64,000 nt of DNA from CAYURH01 sp964447105 (GCA_964447105.1 CAYURH010000001.1:9353-73352); one strand, 5' to 3'. Shown: positions 25,081 through 34,720, counted from the stretch's first letter. Translations and numbers: made by a program. The notes: generated by a model not told the origin, from the sequence alone.

Positions 25081-25749
25081 ATGGACGGGATACCGGGTTC
25101 GCTGCTCATCGGCGCGCTTGCAGTCATCATGCTGTCCGTGGTTTACGTCGGCTATCGCCGGCACGCAGCACGGAGGCGAAAAGGCCGTCAGCTGGCCCAG
25201 AAGTATCTGAATCGGCTCGTGGCCGACGCCAGCAAAGGCAAAGAGTACGCCCTCGACGAACTACGCCACGGCGCTAATGTCCACGAGCTGTTCATCAAGT
25301 TCGACACCGAGGAACGGCGTCTAGCAGCAATCGAGCAGGGCGAGCGAGTCCTGGCCGAGTACACGCCGCACGGCCACTCCTTGGTTGTGCTATTTAGCCG
25401 CTGGATGGACCCAGAGAGAGGCGGCTTCAACGCAGAGATGGAGGCGTGCTTGGAATTCTTCGCAGCGTACGACTCGCTGAAGTACTCCAAGCCACTGGCC
25501 TGTTCGAACATCGGCCTCACCCACGACGAGCTGATCATGAGCTTCAACAGCGCCGTGCGCACCACGTTCGCTGCCTACCTGGGTCTCGCCCGTACCAAGC
25601 GTGGTGACGAGCCGCGATTCCGGGCCGCATTGGACCTACTCAGTCAGGCCAACACCAGCTTCGACCTCAAGACCATCGTGGTCGAGCGGCTGGAACTACC
25701 GGACGACTGGGACGAGCTGTGCCTCCGGTACGGTGCGAACGAGCTGTGA
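25081..25749 (+). CDS. GC-rich orphan membrane-anchored protein (cassette 4)
   Basis: The 222-residue protein has an N-terminal membrane helix (about residues 8-25), a basic segment (RRHAARRRKGRQ) and a helical domain ending YGANEL. No family is recognised. It is the fourth member of the anchored group begun at 21149, separated from the others by the HExxH gene. It has its own promoter and a palindromic 3' hairpin. Confidence 0.75.
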   Translation: MDGIPGSLLIGALAVIMLSVVYVGYRRHAARRRKGRQLAQKYLNRLVADASKGKEYALDELRHGANVHELFIKFDTEERRLAAIEQGERVLAEYTPHGHSLVVLFSRWMDPERGGFNAEMEACLEFFAAYDSLKYSKPLACSNIGLTHDELIMSFNSAVRTTFAAYLGLARTKRGDEPRFRAALDLLSQANTSFDLKTIVVERLELPDDWDELCLRYGANEL

Positions 25750-25765
25750 GTTTGTGAGCGACGAC

Positions 25766-25797
25766 GGGTACCGGGCGCATCTCCGCGTCCGGTACCC
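25766..25797 (+). terminator. GC-rich 3' hairpin (cassette 4)
   Basis: GGGTACCGG and CCGGTACCC form a 9-bp stem starting 16 bases after the stop. The tail CAAATAGTAGTATTATTC is AT-rich but has no T run. Confidence 0.65.
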
Positions 25798-25809
25798 CAA
25801 ATAGTAGTA

Positions 25810-28290
25810 TTATTCGCTTTTCAGACTGTAGGTGAGTTCACCTTTGCGTGCGCTCACCGCTATCACACTGCCTTTGGTATAGCGGCCTTCTAGCAAACCA
25901 CTGGCGATTTCGTCTTCGACAGTATCTTGTAGCACGCGGCGCAGAGGACGCACTCCATTGTGAGCATCGTAACCTTGGTCGAGCAATATTTTGCGAGCTT
26001 TGGCATCCACATCCACGGCTACACGTTGGCGATAGAGTCGCTTGCCCAGTTTGGCTAGCTCTACGTCCAAAATCTTGCGGACTTCGGTTTTGGTGAGCGC
26101 ACGGAATACCAGAATCTTGTCGAGGCGGTTGATGAGCTCGGGGCGCATCATGCGCTTCAGATCCTCTTTGGCCACTTCTTCGTTCTGTTCGTGCACGTTT
26201 TGGAGTTCGTCCAAATCTTTTTTGGTCTGGGCGCGGAAACCCAAACTCGCTTCACGCTGCATTTTCTCGGCACCCAAATTGCTCGTAAGAATGATGATGG
26301 TATTGGTAAAATCTACTTTACGACCTTTGGCGTCGGTCAGACAGCCATCTTCCATGATTTGTAGCAGCACGTTGAAAATGTCTGGGTGGGCTTTTTCGAT
26401 TTCATCGAACAGTACCAGACTATAGGGTTGACGCCGAACTTTTTCGGTGAGCTGCCCGGCGTCTTCGTAACCCACATAGCCGGCTGGTGCGCCCACCAAA
26501 CGAGCAGCAGTGTGACGTTCGGCAAATTCGCTCATGTCGATTTTGATCAGTGCGCCCGCGGAGCCAAATAGTTCACGCGCGAGCACCCGAGCTAGCTCAG
26601 TTTTACCCACACCAGTGGGGCCCATGAACATAAACGAACCAATTGGCCGCTTAGACTGACCAATGCCCGAACGGTTACGCCGAATAGCCCGCGACACAGC
26701 CGCGATAGCATCTTGCTGACCAATGATAGATTTGCCCAAATGTTTTTCCATGTTCAACAGATACGTCGCTTCGGATTTGATCACGCGTTCTACCGGCACA
26801 CCGGTCATCATAGCTATCGTTCGAGTTACATCGTCGGCGGTGACAATGAGTTTTTTGCCTTTTTTGGTATCGGCACGCAATTCGCTAATTTTGGCGGTGA
26901 TCTGGCTCATACGCGTTTTGTAGTGGGCTGCGCGTTCGTAGTCTTGCGCTTCTACAGCTTCTTCCATGTGGTGTGTCACGCCTTTGAGTTCACGATTGAG
27001 CCGACGGACTTCCACAGGTGCTTTGCCACGATCCACCTTGACTTGTGCTGCAGTTTCGTCCAACACATCGATGGCTTTGTCGGGCATGAAACGGTCATTA
27101 ATATACCGTTTGGCCAAGTGGGCTATGTCCGTCAACACTTCGTCTTCCACACTCACCCCGTGGTGTGATTCGTAGCGATGTTTCAGACCTTTCAAAATAG
27201 CCACCGTGTCTTTGGTAGTAGGTTCGGGCACCATCACTGTCTGGAAACGACGCTCCAGAGCGGTGTCTTTTTCGATATGTTTACGATATTCATCCAATGT
27301 GGTGGCGCCAATCAAGCGCAGCTGACCCCGTGCGAGCGCCGGTTTGAGCATGTTGGCCGCATCCATAGCGCCTTCGGCAGCACCAGCACCCACAAGCAAA
27401 TGCAACTCATCGATAAATACGATCACATTTTTGTCGTTCACCAGCGTTTCGATCAGCTTCTTGAGCCGTTCTTCGAACTCACCGCGATATTTGGTCCCCG
27501 CGATCATCCCCGCCAGGTCGAGCACAATGAGCCGCTTATCGAGCAGGTGCTCGGGCACATCTTCGATCGCAATTCGCTGCGCCAGACCTTCGACAATAGC
27601 GGTCTTACCCACACCTGGTTCACCCAGCAGCACAGGATTATTTTTGGTGCGACGGCCAAGAACAGTGATAATGCGTTTGATTTGTTCATCGCGCCCCACT
27701 ACCGGGTCTAGCTCGTTGGCACGTGCTTTGGCTGTAAGATCAATGCCAAAATAGTCCAAAATCGTTTGGTTTTTGTTGCGACGTGGCGCGGACTGTGTGG
27801 TATTGGCGCCGGGTTCGTCGTCTTGGCGCTGGTTGTTTAAATATTGCTCCAGCTCGTCCGTCAATTGGTCGACATCGACGTTCATGTCGCGCAATAATAC
27901 GGTGGCGCGAGCGTTTTTTTGGGTCAGTATGCCGTAGAGCATATGCTCGGTACCGCAATAATCTTGGTTGAATTCTTGGGCGATGTCCCAGCTGAGTTTA
28001 AGCGTGAGTTTGGCGGTTTCACTCAAGCCTTTGGCGCCGACGCTCACTACCAACGCACGCGGCGTCAGATTGAGCGCCAACCGAGCGCGATCAAGCGTGA
28101 CACCCATGTTGCTCAGCAGCTGTGACGCGACAGCGCCGTCTTGGCTCAATATACCCAGCAAAATATGTTCTGTGCCAATGTAGGCCGAACCAAGGGAACG
28201 AGCGATCCCGTTGGCATATTGCAAGCTCGAGCGAGCGTTGTCGGTGAGATGATTCACAAATTCCAGAAAGTCATCCTGAGACGGTATCAT
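25810..28290 (-). CDS. clpC: AAA+ unfoldase ClpC
   Basis: ClpC unfolds proteins for the ClpP protease or refolding. The 826-residue protein has an N-terminal Clp repeat domain (about 1-145), a first AAA+ module with GEPGVGKTA and VFIDELH, a UVR-like middle region (about 415-450) and a second module with GPTGVGKTE and [12 protein letters not shown]. The C-terminal region is family-typical. GGAGGT lies upstream of the start. A CIRCE operator upstream indicates HrcA-type heat-shock control. Confidence 0.95.
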   Translation of the reverse strand: MIPSQDDFLEFVNHLTDNARSSLQYANGIARSLGSAYIGTEHILLGILSQDGAVASQLLSNMGVTLDRARLALNLTPRALVVSVGAKGLSETAKLTLKLSWDIAQEFNQDYCGTEHMLYGILTQKNARATVLLRDMNVDVDQLTDELEQYLNNQRQDDEPGANTTQSAPRRNKNQTILDYFGIDLTAKARANELDPVVGRDEQIKRIITVLGRRTKNNPVLLGEPGVGKTAIVEGLAQRIAIEDVPEHLLDKRLIVLDLAGMIAGTKYRGEFEERLKKLIETLVNDKNVIVFIDELHLLVGAGAAEGAMDAANMLKPALARGQLRLIGATTLDEYRKHIEKDTALERRFQTVMVPEPTTKDTVAILKGLKHRYESHHGVSVEDEVLTDIAHLAKRYINDRFMPDKAIDVLDETAAQVKVDRGKAPVEVRRLNRELKGVTHHMEEAVEAQDYERAAHYKTRMSQITAKISELRADTKKGKKLIVTADDVTRTIAMMTGVPVERVIKSEATYLLNMEKHLGKSIIGQQDAIAAVSRAIRRNRSGIGQSKRPIGSFMFMGPTGVGKTELARVLARELFGSAGALIKIDMSEFAERHTAARLVGAPAGYVGYEDAGQLTEKVRRQPYSLVLFDEIEKAHPDIFNVLLQIMEDGCLTDAKGRKVDFTNTIIILTSNLGAEKMQREASLGFRAQTKKDLDELQNVHEQNEEVAKEDLKRMMRPELINRLDKILVFRALTKTEVRKILDVELAKLGKRLYRQRVAVDVDAKARKILLDQGYDAHNGVRPLRRVLQDTVEDEIASGLLEGRYTKGSVIAVSARKGELTYSLKSE

Positions 28291-28338
28291 ATGTTTATTG
28301 TACCTCCAGCGCGATTGTCATAAATTTAGTATAAAAAA

Positions 28339-28365
28339 TTAGCACTCGTTGTGCAAGAGTGCTAA
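28339..28365. promoter_or_regulatory. CIRCE operator (HrcA site)
   Basis: TTAGCACTC, nine bases, GAGTGCTAA is a perfect match to the CIRCE inverted repeat bound by the heat-shock repressor HrcA. It lies about 50 bases upstream of clpC, next to a TATACT -10 box on the minus strand, and 30 bases upstream of the divergent membrane protein gene at 28395, whose TACACT -10 is adjacent. It could control both. Confidence 0.95.
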
Positions 28366-28394
28366 TGCAAAAATCGTGCTACACTTTAATTGTC

Positions 28395-28937
28395 ATGGCC
28401 CAAAAGAAAAAAATATTCGCCATACGTCGTTCGACTATTATTTACAGCACCATTGTAATTGGCGCACTAATAGCGGCCCTTATATTTGGTAATATCAGAC
28501 ACTCCCTACAAGACCAGACTTTTAATAACCTACCAGCATGTAGCGGTAACACTACAACATCGTGCAAGCGAATAGTAAAAGTAACAGCGGATGAGGTCAA
28601 TCCAAATTATGAAAATTTCTTCATCGATCCCGGCTGGCGCTTCCAAAGAAGTTATATGACTCGCATGGTTCTCGACACGCCTTTTGGGGAAGAGACCATT
28701 CTGACCGAACAGCGCTTTTACAACCTGCACTCAGGCGAGACATTCTATGCTTACGCCAACGACAATGACGTCATCGCCATAGAAGCGCCCGACGGTATCT
28801 ATATTCTTCACAAGGTAGACCCACTTTATAACTGGCTACCGTCTCTGATACCATTTGCACTTCTCCTAGTCTCTTGGGGTATCTTTTGGATTTGGCGTCG
28901 AGCCTCACCCCAAAAAGTCACCACGTATAAAATATAA
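28395..28937 (+). CDS. Membrane protein with two helices, divergent from clpC
   Basis: The 180-residue protein has an N-terminal helix (about 13-32) and a C-terminal helix (about 145-168) enclosing an extracytoplasmic domain of roughly 110 residues with two cysteines (CSGNTTTSC). The topology is in-out-in and no family is recognised. The ATG at 28395 is used; the sequence before it holds promoter elements. Because it shares the intergenic region with CIRCE it may be heat-inducible (inference). Confidence 0.65.
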   Translation: MAQKKKIFAIRRSTIIYSTIVIGALIAALIFGNIRHSLQDQTFNNLPACSGNTTTSCKRIVKVTADEVNPNYENFFIDPGWRFQRSYMTRMVLDTPFGEETILTEQRFYNLHSGETFYAYANDNDVIAIEAPDGIYILHKVDPLYNWLPSLIPFALLLVSWGIFWIWRRASPQKVTTYKI

Positions 28938-28968
28938 AACTACCCGGAAGTCCGAGTAGTTTTATGCG
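28937..28968. terminator. Bidirectional terminator
   Basis: A stem of ACTACCCGG against TCCGAGTAGT (one mismatch) is flanked by A and T runs between the convergent 28395 gene and nusA. Confidence 0.7.
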
Positions 28969-28979
28969 TCTTAGCAGAT

Positions 28980-30140
28980 CTATTTTTCGTCGCTTGTTTC
29001 CTCGATAGCGGCGAGGAGCGAGTCTTCAATATTTTTCTTGGGTTTTGGTTTGCTTGCTGCAGCGTGATCGCCAGCGGCGACAACAGTGTTCGCGCTACCG
29101 TCTGCAGCTTCAATGTCGAGCTCGTACCCAGTCAGACGGCTGGCTAGGCGTACGTTTTGACCGCCACGGCCAATAGCGATACTGAGTTGGTCTGAAGCTA
29201 CTTTTACTCGAGCGCGTTTGGCTTCTTCGTCGATGGTAATGCGTTGCACTTCGGCAGGGCTGAGCGCATTGGTAATGAACACGTTGGGGTCGCTACTGAA
29301 CGTTACGATATCCACTTTTTCTTGGTCGCCGATTTCGTTCATCACGGCTTGCACACGCGTACCATGACCACCCACAAACGTGCCTACTGGGTCTACACCT
29401 GGCACAGTGCTGTGTACGGCGATTTTGGTGCGCTTGCCGGCTTCGCGAGCAATAGCTTTGATTTCGACCGCGCCGCTGTCCATTTCGGGCACTTCTTGGC
29501 GGAACAGGTATTCAATAAATGGTTCGTTGGCGCGGCTTAGGATAAGCTGTGGCCCGCGAGTACCGCGTTCGACATCTTTCAAAAAAACTTTCACACGTGA
29601 GCCAATGCTGTAGTATTCGCCCGGGATCTGTTCGCTTTGCGGGATGATACCGCCGGCTTTGCCCAGTTCCACGCGAACCACACGGGGCTCGATGCGCTGC
29701 ACGGTACCAGTGATAACGGTGCCGATTTTGTCGGCGTATTCGTCCATCACTACTTCTCGTTCAGCTTCGCGCAGTTTCTGCAGGATTACTTGTTTGGCAG
29801 TTTGAGCAGCCACGCGGCCAAACACCGTAGGTTTGTCGGTAATTTCTACGATGTCGCCAACAACAGCGCCTTTTTTGATTTTTTGTGCGTCAGCCACGCT
29901 TATTTCGATGGCGTCGTCGACTACGTCTTCTACCACTTCTTTGCTCACGTAGACAGTGACCGTACCTGAGTTGCCATTTAGTTTGGCGCGGACTTCTTGT
30001 TCGCGGTCACCAAAATCGCGGCGATAGGCAGCAGCGATGGCTTGCTCGATAATTTCGTGCACCACGTCTTCTGGTAAATTTTTTTCTTCGGCAATTTGGC
30101 GAACTGATAGCGCCAATTGTTTGATATTGATATCGTGCAT
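28980..30140 (-). CDS. nusA: Transcription termination/antitermination factor NusA
   Basis: NusA binds RNA polymerase and modulates pausing, termination and antitermination. The 386-residue protein has the N-terminal polymerase-binding domain, an S1 domain (GTVITGTVQRIEPR) and two KH domains (GTFVGGHGTRVQAVMNE, LSIAIGRGGQNVRLASRL). A short acidic and lysine-rich tail ends it. It lacks the C-terminal repeats of E. coli NusA, as in many bacteria. Confidence 0.95.
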   Translation of the reverse strand: MHDINIKQLALSVRQIAEEKNLPEDVVHEIIEQAIAAAYRRDFGDREQEVRAKLNGNSGTVTVYVSKEVVEDVVDDAIEISVADAQKIKKGAVVGDIVEITDKPTVFGRVAAQTAKQVILQKLREAEREVVMDEYADKIGTVITGTVQRIEPRVVRVELGKAGGIIPQSEQIPGEYYSIGSRVKVFLKDVERGTRGPQLILSRANEPFIEYLFRQEVPEMDSGAVEIKAIAREAGKRTKIAVHSTVPGVDPVGTFVGGHGTRVQAVMNEIGDQEKVDIVTFSSDPNVFITNALSPAEVQRITIDEEAKRARVKVASDQLSIAIGRGGQNVRLASRLTGYELDIEAADGSANTVVAAGDHAAASKPKPKKNIEDSLLAAIEETSDEK

Positions 30141-30210
30141 AGATAGTAGCTCCTTTTATGCAAAAATCCGACCTGCCGGCCGGATGAGTACATATAGATC
30201 TTACCAAACC

Positions 30211-31029
30211 CTAATTCGATTGTAAAGTATCCTCTCGACTCGCAGCAAACACCGGTAGCTCACGAGCCAATTTTTCATTACTCCGCGCTTCGGTCTCGTT
30301 AATGTCCATGCGGTGAAAGAGTGTGGCGACACGTTGTGGCATGTTTCTATTTAACCCGATACTTGTGACTGTGCCCGCCACCGCTGCAACGCCCATGCCT
30401 ATGAGTGCTATGATTTGCGCATGCGGTAAGTGCTCGATCATAAGTCCGGGCAAACTATCTGGTCGAACTGCGATCCCAATTTCGGCTCCCAAATTCGCTG
30501 CACTCCCGGCCACCAATCCTGCTCGTGCAACGCGCGTGCCTATTTTAACGTGACGTGGATTATTGTAATCGAACTGCGAGGGTTTATATCGCCCGGTCGC
30601 AAGCTGCTGGATATGCGTTAGCTCATGATACAAGGATCGGTCAACTTGGTCAGCGCTCCAGAGCGACCCGTCGGGGTTACGAACATTCAAAGCGAGCACT
30701 CGTCTAAAATAAGTCTGATTATTGTTTTCGTCGTCGCTCAAAATAAAACCCTCACGCAATACAGCACCACTCCACAATAAGCCCGTGTCCTTGCTAGGAA
30801 CGGGGATGCTATCTCCCAGAACAACCAACGTATTATCGATTTCTTCTTCGTCAATGCCCACCAAACCCATAGCGGCGCGAACGCGCGCCGCATCAAATGG
30901 ATACCTCTCCGTAACCTCCACTGAAGGCTCACCATCCCAAATAATATGCAACCCAGGACGTTTATCGGCATCTTCATGCCCTTCTGGTAGGGCTATCTCC
31001 TGACTTGGCGCCAACTCATCGCTACCCAT
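30211..31029 (-). CDS. HExxH-containing protein with two membrane helices
   Basis: The 272-residue protein has an acidic N-terminal domain containing YHELTHIQQLATG (HELTH at 135-139), a zincin-like motif, then two hydrophobic segments at about 170-225. The family is unrecognised. It may be a membrane-associated metallopeptidase, but the third ligand is not evident. Codon use is like the core genes. It follows nusA in orientation but is separated by 70 bases. Confidence 0.55.
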   Translation of the reverse strand: MGSDELAPSQEIALPEGHEDADKRPGLHIIWDGEPSVEVTERYPFDAARVRAAMGLVGIDEEEIDNTLVVLGDSIPVPSKDTGLLWSGAVLREGFILSDDENNNQTYFRRVLALNVRNPDGSLWSADQVDRSLYHELTHIQQLATGRYKPSQFDYNNPRHVKIGTRVARAGLVAGSAANLGAEIGIAVRPDSLPGLMIEHLPHAQIIALIGMGVAAVAGTVTSIGLNRNMPQRVATLFHRMDINETEARSNEKLARELPVFAASREDTLQSN

Positions 31030-31095
31030 GTTTCGTATTATAGCAACGCCTGCAGAATAATACCTCTAAAGCCCGTAACGTGGGCTAGCCGGCCC

Positions 31096-31986
31096 CTACC
31101 AGGGGCGTGGTGTTCGTACGCCAGACGGGCCGTACCATCGCCGGAAGGCCGCGTGGACAAAATCGTATTGCGCCTCACCCAGCACTGCACGCGCGTCACC
31201 TTCGGGTTGCGTGTAGTAGGTGTGAAAGCATTCCTTAAAAATGCCGACGGTGCCATGTGTCTCCAGCCAGTGCGTGCGCCAGGAATCAATCATGGCGAAG
31301 CGAAACAGCACCTCGCCGATCTGGTGGATGATCGCCACCTTCACCCGTTCGGCAAACTCTGGTTCGGTGCAGTCGTACGGATCGACACGCAGCATTACCT
31401 GAGCCCTGGGCGTGGCATGTTCGCCCGGATGCTGCACGATATGGCTGCGAAGCGAATCGCCGGGCTGCACGCTGACATACGAAATACCGGCAAACCTACG
31501 CACAAACCGATACGGTAGGTCTACCAAAATTCCCAGCATGACACCGAGCGCTAGATTGCCCCAGTCGTTCGGCACCATGTCGAACCCGCTGTACACCACA
31601 AAAAGCGCCGGCTTGGTGTAGTTCAGGTCGTCGAGGCGTTTCTCGACTTGAGCCAGGTCTTGCTCCAGATCTAGGCGTTCGGCACGTAGCGATTGGAGCG
31701 CCCGTTTGAGCGCTCCAGTCTGATGGCCGAGCGTACGGCTTGCCTCGGCATGTTCGTCGCTCTGCTCCTTGAGTGTGGCACTTTTGGCAGGATCGCGTTC
31801 GAGCTGCGCTTGCACGCTGAGCTCACGCGACGCTTCGGCCAGATCGTCGACTCGAGCTTGGAGCGGATCGATTTCTTGCTGAAGCCGGCGTTCGACCTCC
31901 ACCATCTGGGGAGGGAGAGGGCGCATTCGCGCACGACGTCGTTTGAGGTCAACGACTTCGAACATCTGCCCTACCAATCCCTGCAT
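31096..31986 (-). CDS. GC-rich orphan coiled-coil protein (cassette 5)
   Basis: The 296-residue protein has a coiled coil at about residues 20-125 (VERRLQQEIDPLQARVDDL), a hydrophobic stretch at about 140-160 (LALGVMLGILVDLPYRFVRRF) that may be a membrane segment, and a mixed C-terminal domain. No family is recognised. GGAGGT lies four bases before the ATG at 31986. Codon use is GC-rich like the other cassettes. Its 3' hairpin (AGCCC/GGGCT, 31070-31086) is weaker than those of the others. Confidence 0.65.
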   Translation of the reverse strand: MQGLVGQMFEVVDLKRRRARMRPLPPQMVEVERRLQQEIDPLQARVDDLAEASRELSVQAQLERDPAKSATLKEQSDEHAEASRTLGHQTGALKRALQSLRAERLDLEQDLAQVEKRLDDLNYTKPALFVVYSGFDMVPNDWGNLALGVMLGILVDLPYRFVRRFAGISYVSVQPGDSLRSHIVQHPGEHATPRAQVMLRVDPYDCTEPEFAERVKVAIIHQIGEVLFRFAMIDSWRTHWLETHGTVGIFKECFHTYYTQPEGDARAVLGEAQYDFVHAAFRRWYGPSGVRTPRPW

Positions 31987-32041
31987 GTTCACCTCCACAG
32001 TGTCTCGTCTCGGGCAAACCCATCATAGCATGATAGTATGG

Positions 32042-32431
32042 ATGATAATGATCTACATAGACGATGACCAATTCCGCCAAATGGTCGCAGACGCGATTGA
32101 TGGCATCCCCGAAAAATATGGCGACAACATCCTAAATCTGGCTTTTGTCGTAGAAAACCACCCCAGCCCCGCCCAACGCGAACAGTTAAAACTGCGCAAC
32201 GACCAATCACTATTTGGCCTGTACGAAGGCGTACCGCTGCCACAGCGCGGTGCTGGCTACAACCTAGTTTTGCCCGACAAAATCACCGTCTTTCGCGACA
32301 CAATTCTGCAATACGCACAGGATGAAGACCAAGTGCGCGAACTCCTCAAGCACACGCTATGGCATGAAGTGGCACACTACTACGGCCTCGACCACCAAGC
32401 CATCGACAAATTGCAAGACAAAGATAAATAA
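32042..32431 (+). CDS. Minimal zincin metallopeptidase (PF06262-like)
   Basis: The protein has about 129 residues and ends with TLWHEVAHYYGLDH, the HExxHxxGxxH zinc site of a small metallopeptidase family found widely in bacteria. The three ligands (two His of HEVAH and the His of GLDH) are intact. It is cytoplasmic, with no signal peptide. The role in the family is not established. The ATG at 32042 or 32048 could be the start; no Shine-Dalgarno site is visible. Confidence 0.85.
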   Translation: MIMIYIDDDQFRQMVADAIDGIPEKYGDNILNLAFVVENHPSPAQREQLKLRNDQSLFGLYEGVPLPQRGAGYNLVLPDKITVFRDTILQYAQDEDQVRELLKHTLWHEVAHYYGLDHQAIDKLQDKDK

Positions 32432-32474
32432 TTATGTTATAATATCCGTGTAGTCCGCTACGAACGGAGTTTTC

Positions 32475-33167
32475 ATGAGCACCGATAGCGAACGCGACCG
32501 CGCGTTCAAAAAGGCTCGCCGGACCATCGAACGACTCATGGGCGCAGCTGATCTGGACCGGGCCTATTCGCTCGCCAGACTGCTCGTCGTCAACCACGGC
32601 CAGCGCGCACAGTCGTGGTACCTGCTGGCGCTGATCTGCACCATGCAAGACAAGGAGCAGGAAGCGTCGACCACTCGCGACACCGCTGCGCTCTGTACCG
32701 ACCACACCCCGTACACCGACGGTGACATGCGGCGCGACGTGCTGCTGGGATGGTTGGACTGGCGCAAGCCGGACCAGCGGTTCTGGCTGTTGCTCGCGGG
32801 CATCCGAAAGCTATGCGAGGGTGGTGACGAAGACCGTTCAAGCTACCTGGCCATGGTGGAGGGGCGGATCCGATACGCTGAAGGCGATTTCATCGGCGCG
32901 AGCAGCGCCCTGTGGCTCGCCCACAGCAATCTGCAAAACTCGCAGTGGCGGTACGGCACATTGTTGCCGTACCTCAAGGCGCTGATCATGGGTGGCACCA
33001 CCTCACGGATCTTCCTGAACGAACTGTTCATCATGATCGTTGACGGTGCCGCCGAGTACGGCTCGCCGCGTGATATCCAGCGCGCCCGGCACTGCATACG
33101 CGGCAAGAGCGCGTGCAAGCGCGACGACCTGTGGCAGCGTATCACCGGCCGCCTGGGCTGGAACTGA
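32475..33167 (+). CDS. GC-rich orphan helical-repeat protein (cassette 6)
   Basis: The 230-residue soluble protein has an all-helical, TPR-like look (YSLARLLVVNHGQRAQSWYL, then similar helix pairs) and no membrane segment. A good -10 (TATAAT near 32446) and CGGAG before the ATG support expression. Codon use is GC-rich. A 13-bp hairpin follows the stop by ten bases. No family is recognised; TPR-like proteins usually mediate protein contacts. Confidence 0.72.
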   Translation: MSTDSERDRAFKKARRTIERLMGAADLDRAYSLARLLVVNHGQRAQSWYLLALICTMQDKEQEASTTRDTAALCTDHTPYTDGDMRRDVLLGWLDWRKPDQRFWLLLAGIRKLCEGGDEDRSSYLAMVEGRIRYAEGDFIGASSALWLAHSNLQNSQWRYGTLLPYLKALIMGGTTSRIFLNELFIMIVDGAAEYGSPRDIQRARHCIRGKSACKRDDLWQRITGRLGWN

Positions 33168-33177
33168 CGCCGCAACA

Positions 33178-33208
33178 CCCGCCCGCGCTCACACAGAGCG
33201 CGGGCGGG
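33178..33208 (+). terminator. GC-rich 3' hairpin without U-tract (cassette 6)
   Basis: CCCGCCCGCGCTC and GAGCGCGGGCGGG form a perfect 13-bp stem with the loop ACACA, followed by CGACGAAAC. Confidence 0.7.
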
Positions 33209-33219
33209 CGACGAAACAC

Positions 33220-33561
33220 TTATCCTATATCTGACACCCACTGGGTGACCTGCGGCGGATTGCCAGTCAGTTCGATAGCGCTCAAACGGCAATCACCGTC
33301 AGCCGTTTGCGAAGCGCGCCAAAATTCGGCCGCCACGTGCATTTGCTGCAATTTACGCGCCGTGATGTAGTCGAAACCGCTCCCCTGCGTATCGGTGCTG
33401 CGATATTTAACTTCCACCAAATACGTCGTACCTGATTTTTGAGCCACAATGTCTATTTCACACCAGCGTGTGCGCCAGTTTTGCTGGACGATTTTGTAAC
33501 CTTGTTTTTTGAGGTAATGCGCTGCTGCCGTTTCGGCCGCACGACCGACAAGTGTGCTCAC
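33220..33561 (-). CDS. yraN: YraN/UPF0102 family nuclease-like protein
   Basis: The 113-residue protein has the UPF0102 pattern: GRAAETAAAHYLKKQGY, the acidic CEIDIVAQ and the lysine-containing YLVEVKYR, which resemble the PD-(D/E)xK endonuclease core. Its start overlaps the stop of rnhB by four bases (GTGA), the common rnhB-yraN pairing. Confidence 0.9.
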   Translation of the reverse strand: MSTLVGRAAETAAAHYLKKQGYKIVQQNWRTRWCEIDIVAQKSGTTYLVEVKYRSTDTQGSGFDYITARKLQQMHVAAEFWRASQTADGDCRLSAIELTGNPPQVTQWVSDIG

Positions 33562-34118
33562 TGTGCCAGGGCCCTAAGCGGCGCGTAGCTCATGCGGTGC
33601 TGCAAACACGGACCCAGAGTCGCCAATGCCGCTTTGTGCACCGCCGTGCCATAGCCCACATGGCTGGCAAACCCGTAGCCACCAAACACACCATCAATCT
33701 GATGCATATAGCTATCGCGCGCCACTTTAGCCACAATACTGGCGGCCATTACTGCGGGCACGTTGGTGTCGGCTTTGATGACAGCCACGGCGCGCGGGTC
33801 TTCAATGAGTTTTAGGTGGCCATCGATGATAATTGCCGTAATAAGTTCATTTGGTATCTGCGCGAGTGCGCGCTCGGCTGATAGTTTAAGGGCTTTTGTA
33901 ACGCCCAGCTGATCGATCTCAGTGGGCGATGCCCACCCTATGCCAATCGCTTCGGCTTGTTGCTGAATCTTCAATGCCATAACTTCTCGCTGTTCTGCTC
34001 GCAACACCTTGCTATCGGCCAGCCCGCGCCTCGATGCACTGTCGCCCCAAGCTACCGCCGCCACGCACAGTGGTCCAGCCCAACTACCGCGCCCAACTTC
34101 ATCTATCCCCACAATCAT
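33558..34118 (-). CDS. rnhB: Ribonuclease HII
   Basis: RNase HII removes ribonucleotides from DNA and RNA primers. The 186-residue protein starts MIVGIDEVGRGSWAGPL with the DEVGRG active-site motif, and contains IIDGHLKL (acidic residue) and KADTNVPAVMAASIVAKVARD. The ATG at 34118 matches the family N-terminus; the longer frame upstream is not conserved-looking. It is coupled to yraN downstream. Confidence 0.94.
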   Translation of the reverse strand: MIVGIDEVGRGSWAGPLCVAAVAWGDSASRRGLADSKVLRAEQREVMALKIQQQAEAIGIGWASPTEIDQLGVTKALKLSAERALAQIPNELITAIIIDGHLKLIEDPRAVAVIKADTNVPAVMAASIVAKVARDSYMHQIDGVFGGYGFASHVGYGTAVHKAALATLGPCLQHRMSYAPLRALAQ

Positions 34119-34220
34119 ATGGATAGTATAGCAAATAGTAGGTATGATAATGATATTTCTTGCGAGGTTACGGGCCGTTGGGACCGGGCCTCGCACTCTC
34201 AGAAAAATAATCACTTCTTT

Positions 34221-34248
34221 GGTGGGGTCCGCCTGCGCGAGCCCCACC
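34221..34248 (-). terminator. GC-rich 3' hairpin (cassette 7)
   Basis: GGTGGGG and CCCCACC form a 7-bp stem with a GC-rich loop, 12 bases after the stop on the minus strand, followed by AAAGAAG and then an AT-rich stretch. Confidence 0.6.
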
Positions 34249-34260
34249 GTCACGTCGCTA

Positions 34261-34653
34261 CTACTCGGCCTCGTCCTTGGCGGGCAAAGGGTACAGCTGC
34301 CGGAACGAGCTGTATGTGGGGTTTATGCCACGTAGTTTGGGCGGTATGACGTGCCCGACGAACGAACGGCCATACCCCGAGTACGACACGAAGCTGAGTC
34401 CTTGCGCGCAAAAGTCAAAGATCAGCAGTTCGTTTTCGCCGATATACAGCGTGAACTCGCCGTCGCCATGGGGCAAATACAGTGTGCCCACGCCAGTAGG
34501 CCACCCCAGATGTTCCAGGGTATCCATCACTTCTCTGTCGAATTTGGCGTTTACTTCGGCGCCGTGGAACCGCCGCAACGCCGTTTCGGCGACTTTACAG
34601 AGCACCGCACCCGCAACCACCAATCCGGCCACGGTGAACAGCGTTTTCTTCAT
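34261..34653 (-). CDS. GC-rich orphan membrane-anchored small protein (cassette 7)
   Basis: The 130-residue protein begins MKKTLFTVAGLVVAGAVL, a single anchor or uncleaved signal, then a compact domain with GVGTLYLPHGDGEFTLYIG and YSGYGRSF. No family is recognised. The ATG at 34653 is preferred over upstream in-frame codons, with GGGAGG about 13 bases upstream. A TATAGT box lies near 34698. It is placed between rnhB and rplS. Confidence 0.65.
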   Translation of the reverse strand: MKKTLFTVAGLVVAGAVLCKVAETALRRFHGAEVNAKFDREVMDTLEHLGWPTGVGTLYLPHGDGEFTLYIGENELLIFDFCAQGLSFVSYSGYGRSFVGHVIPPKLRGINPTYSSFRQLYPLPAKDEAE

Positions 34654-34720
34654 GTTCACGACAGAACCTCCCGATTGTCGTCGCGACACTACTGACTATA
34701 GACCACCCGCGCAAACAAAA

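Noticed and set aside
26713..27711. Long plus-strand frames opposite clpC
   Set aside because: They mirror conserved ClpC coding sequence and have no supporting start signals.
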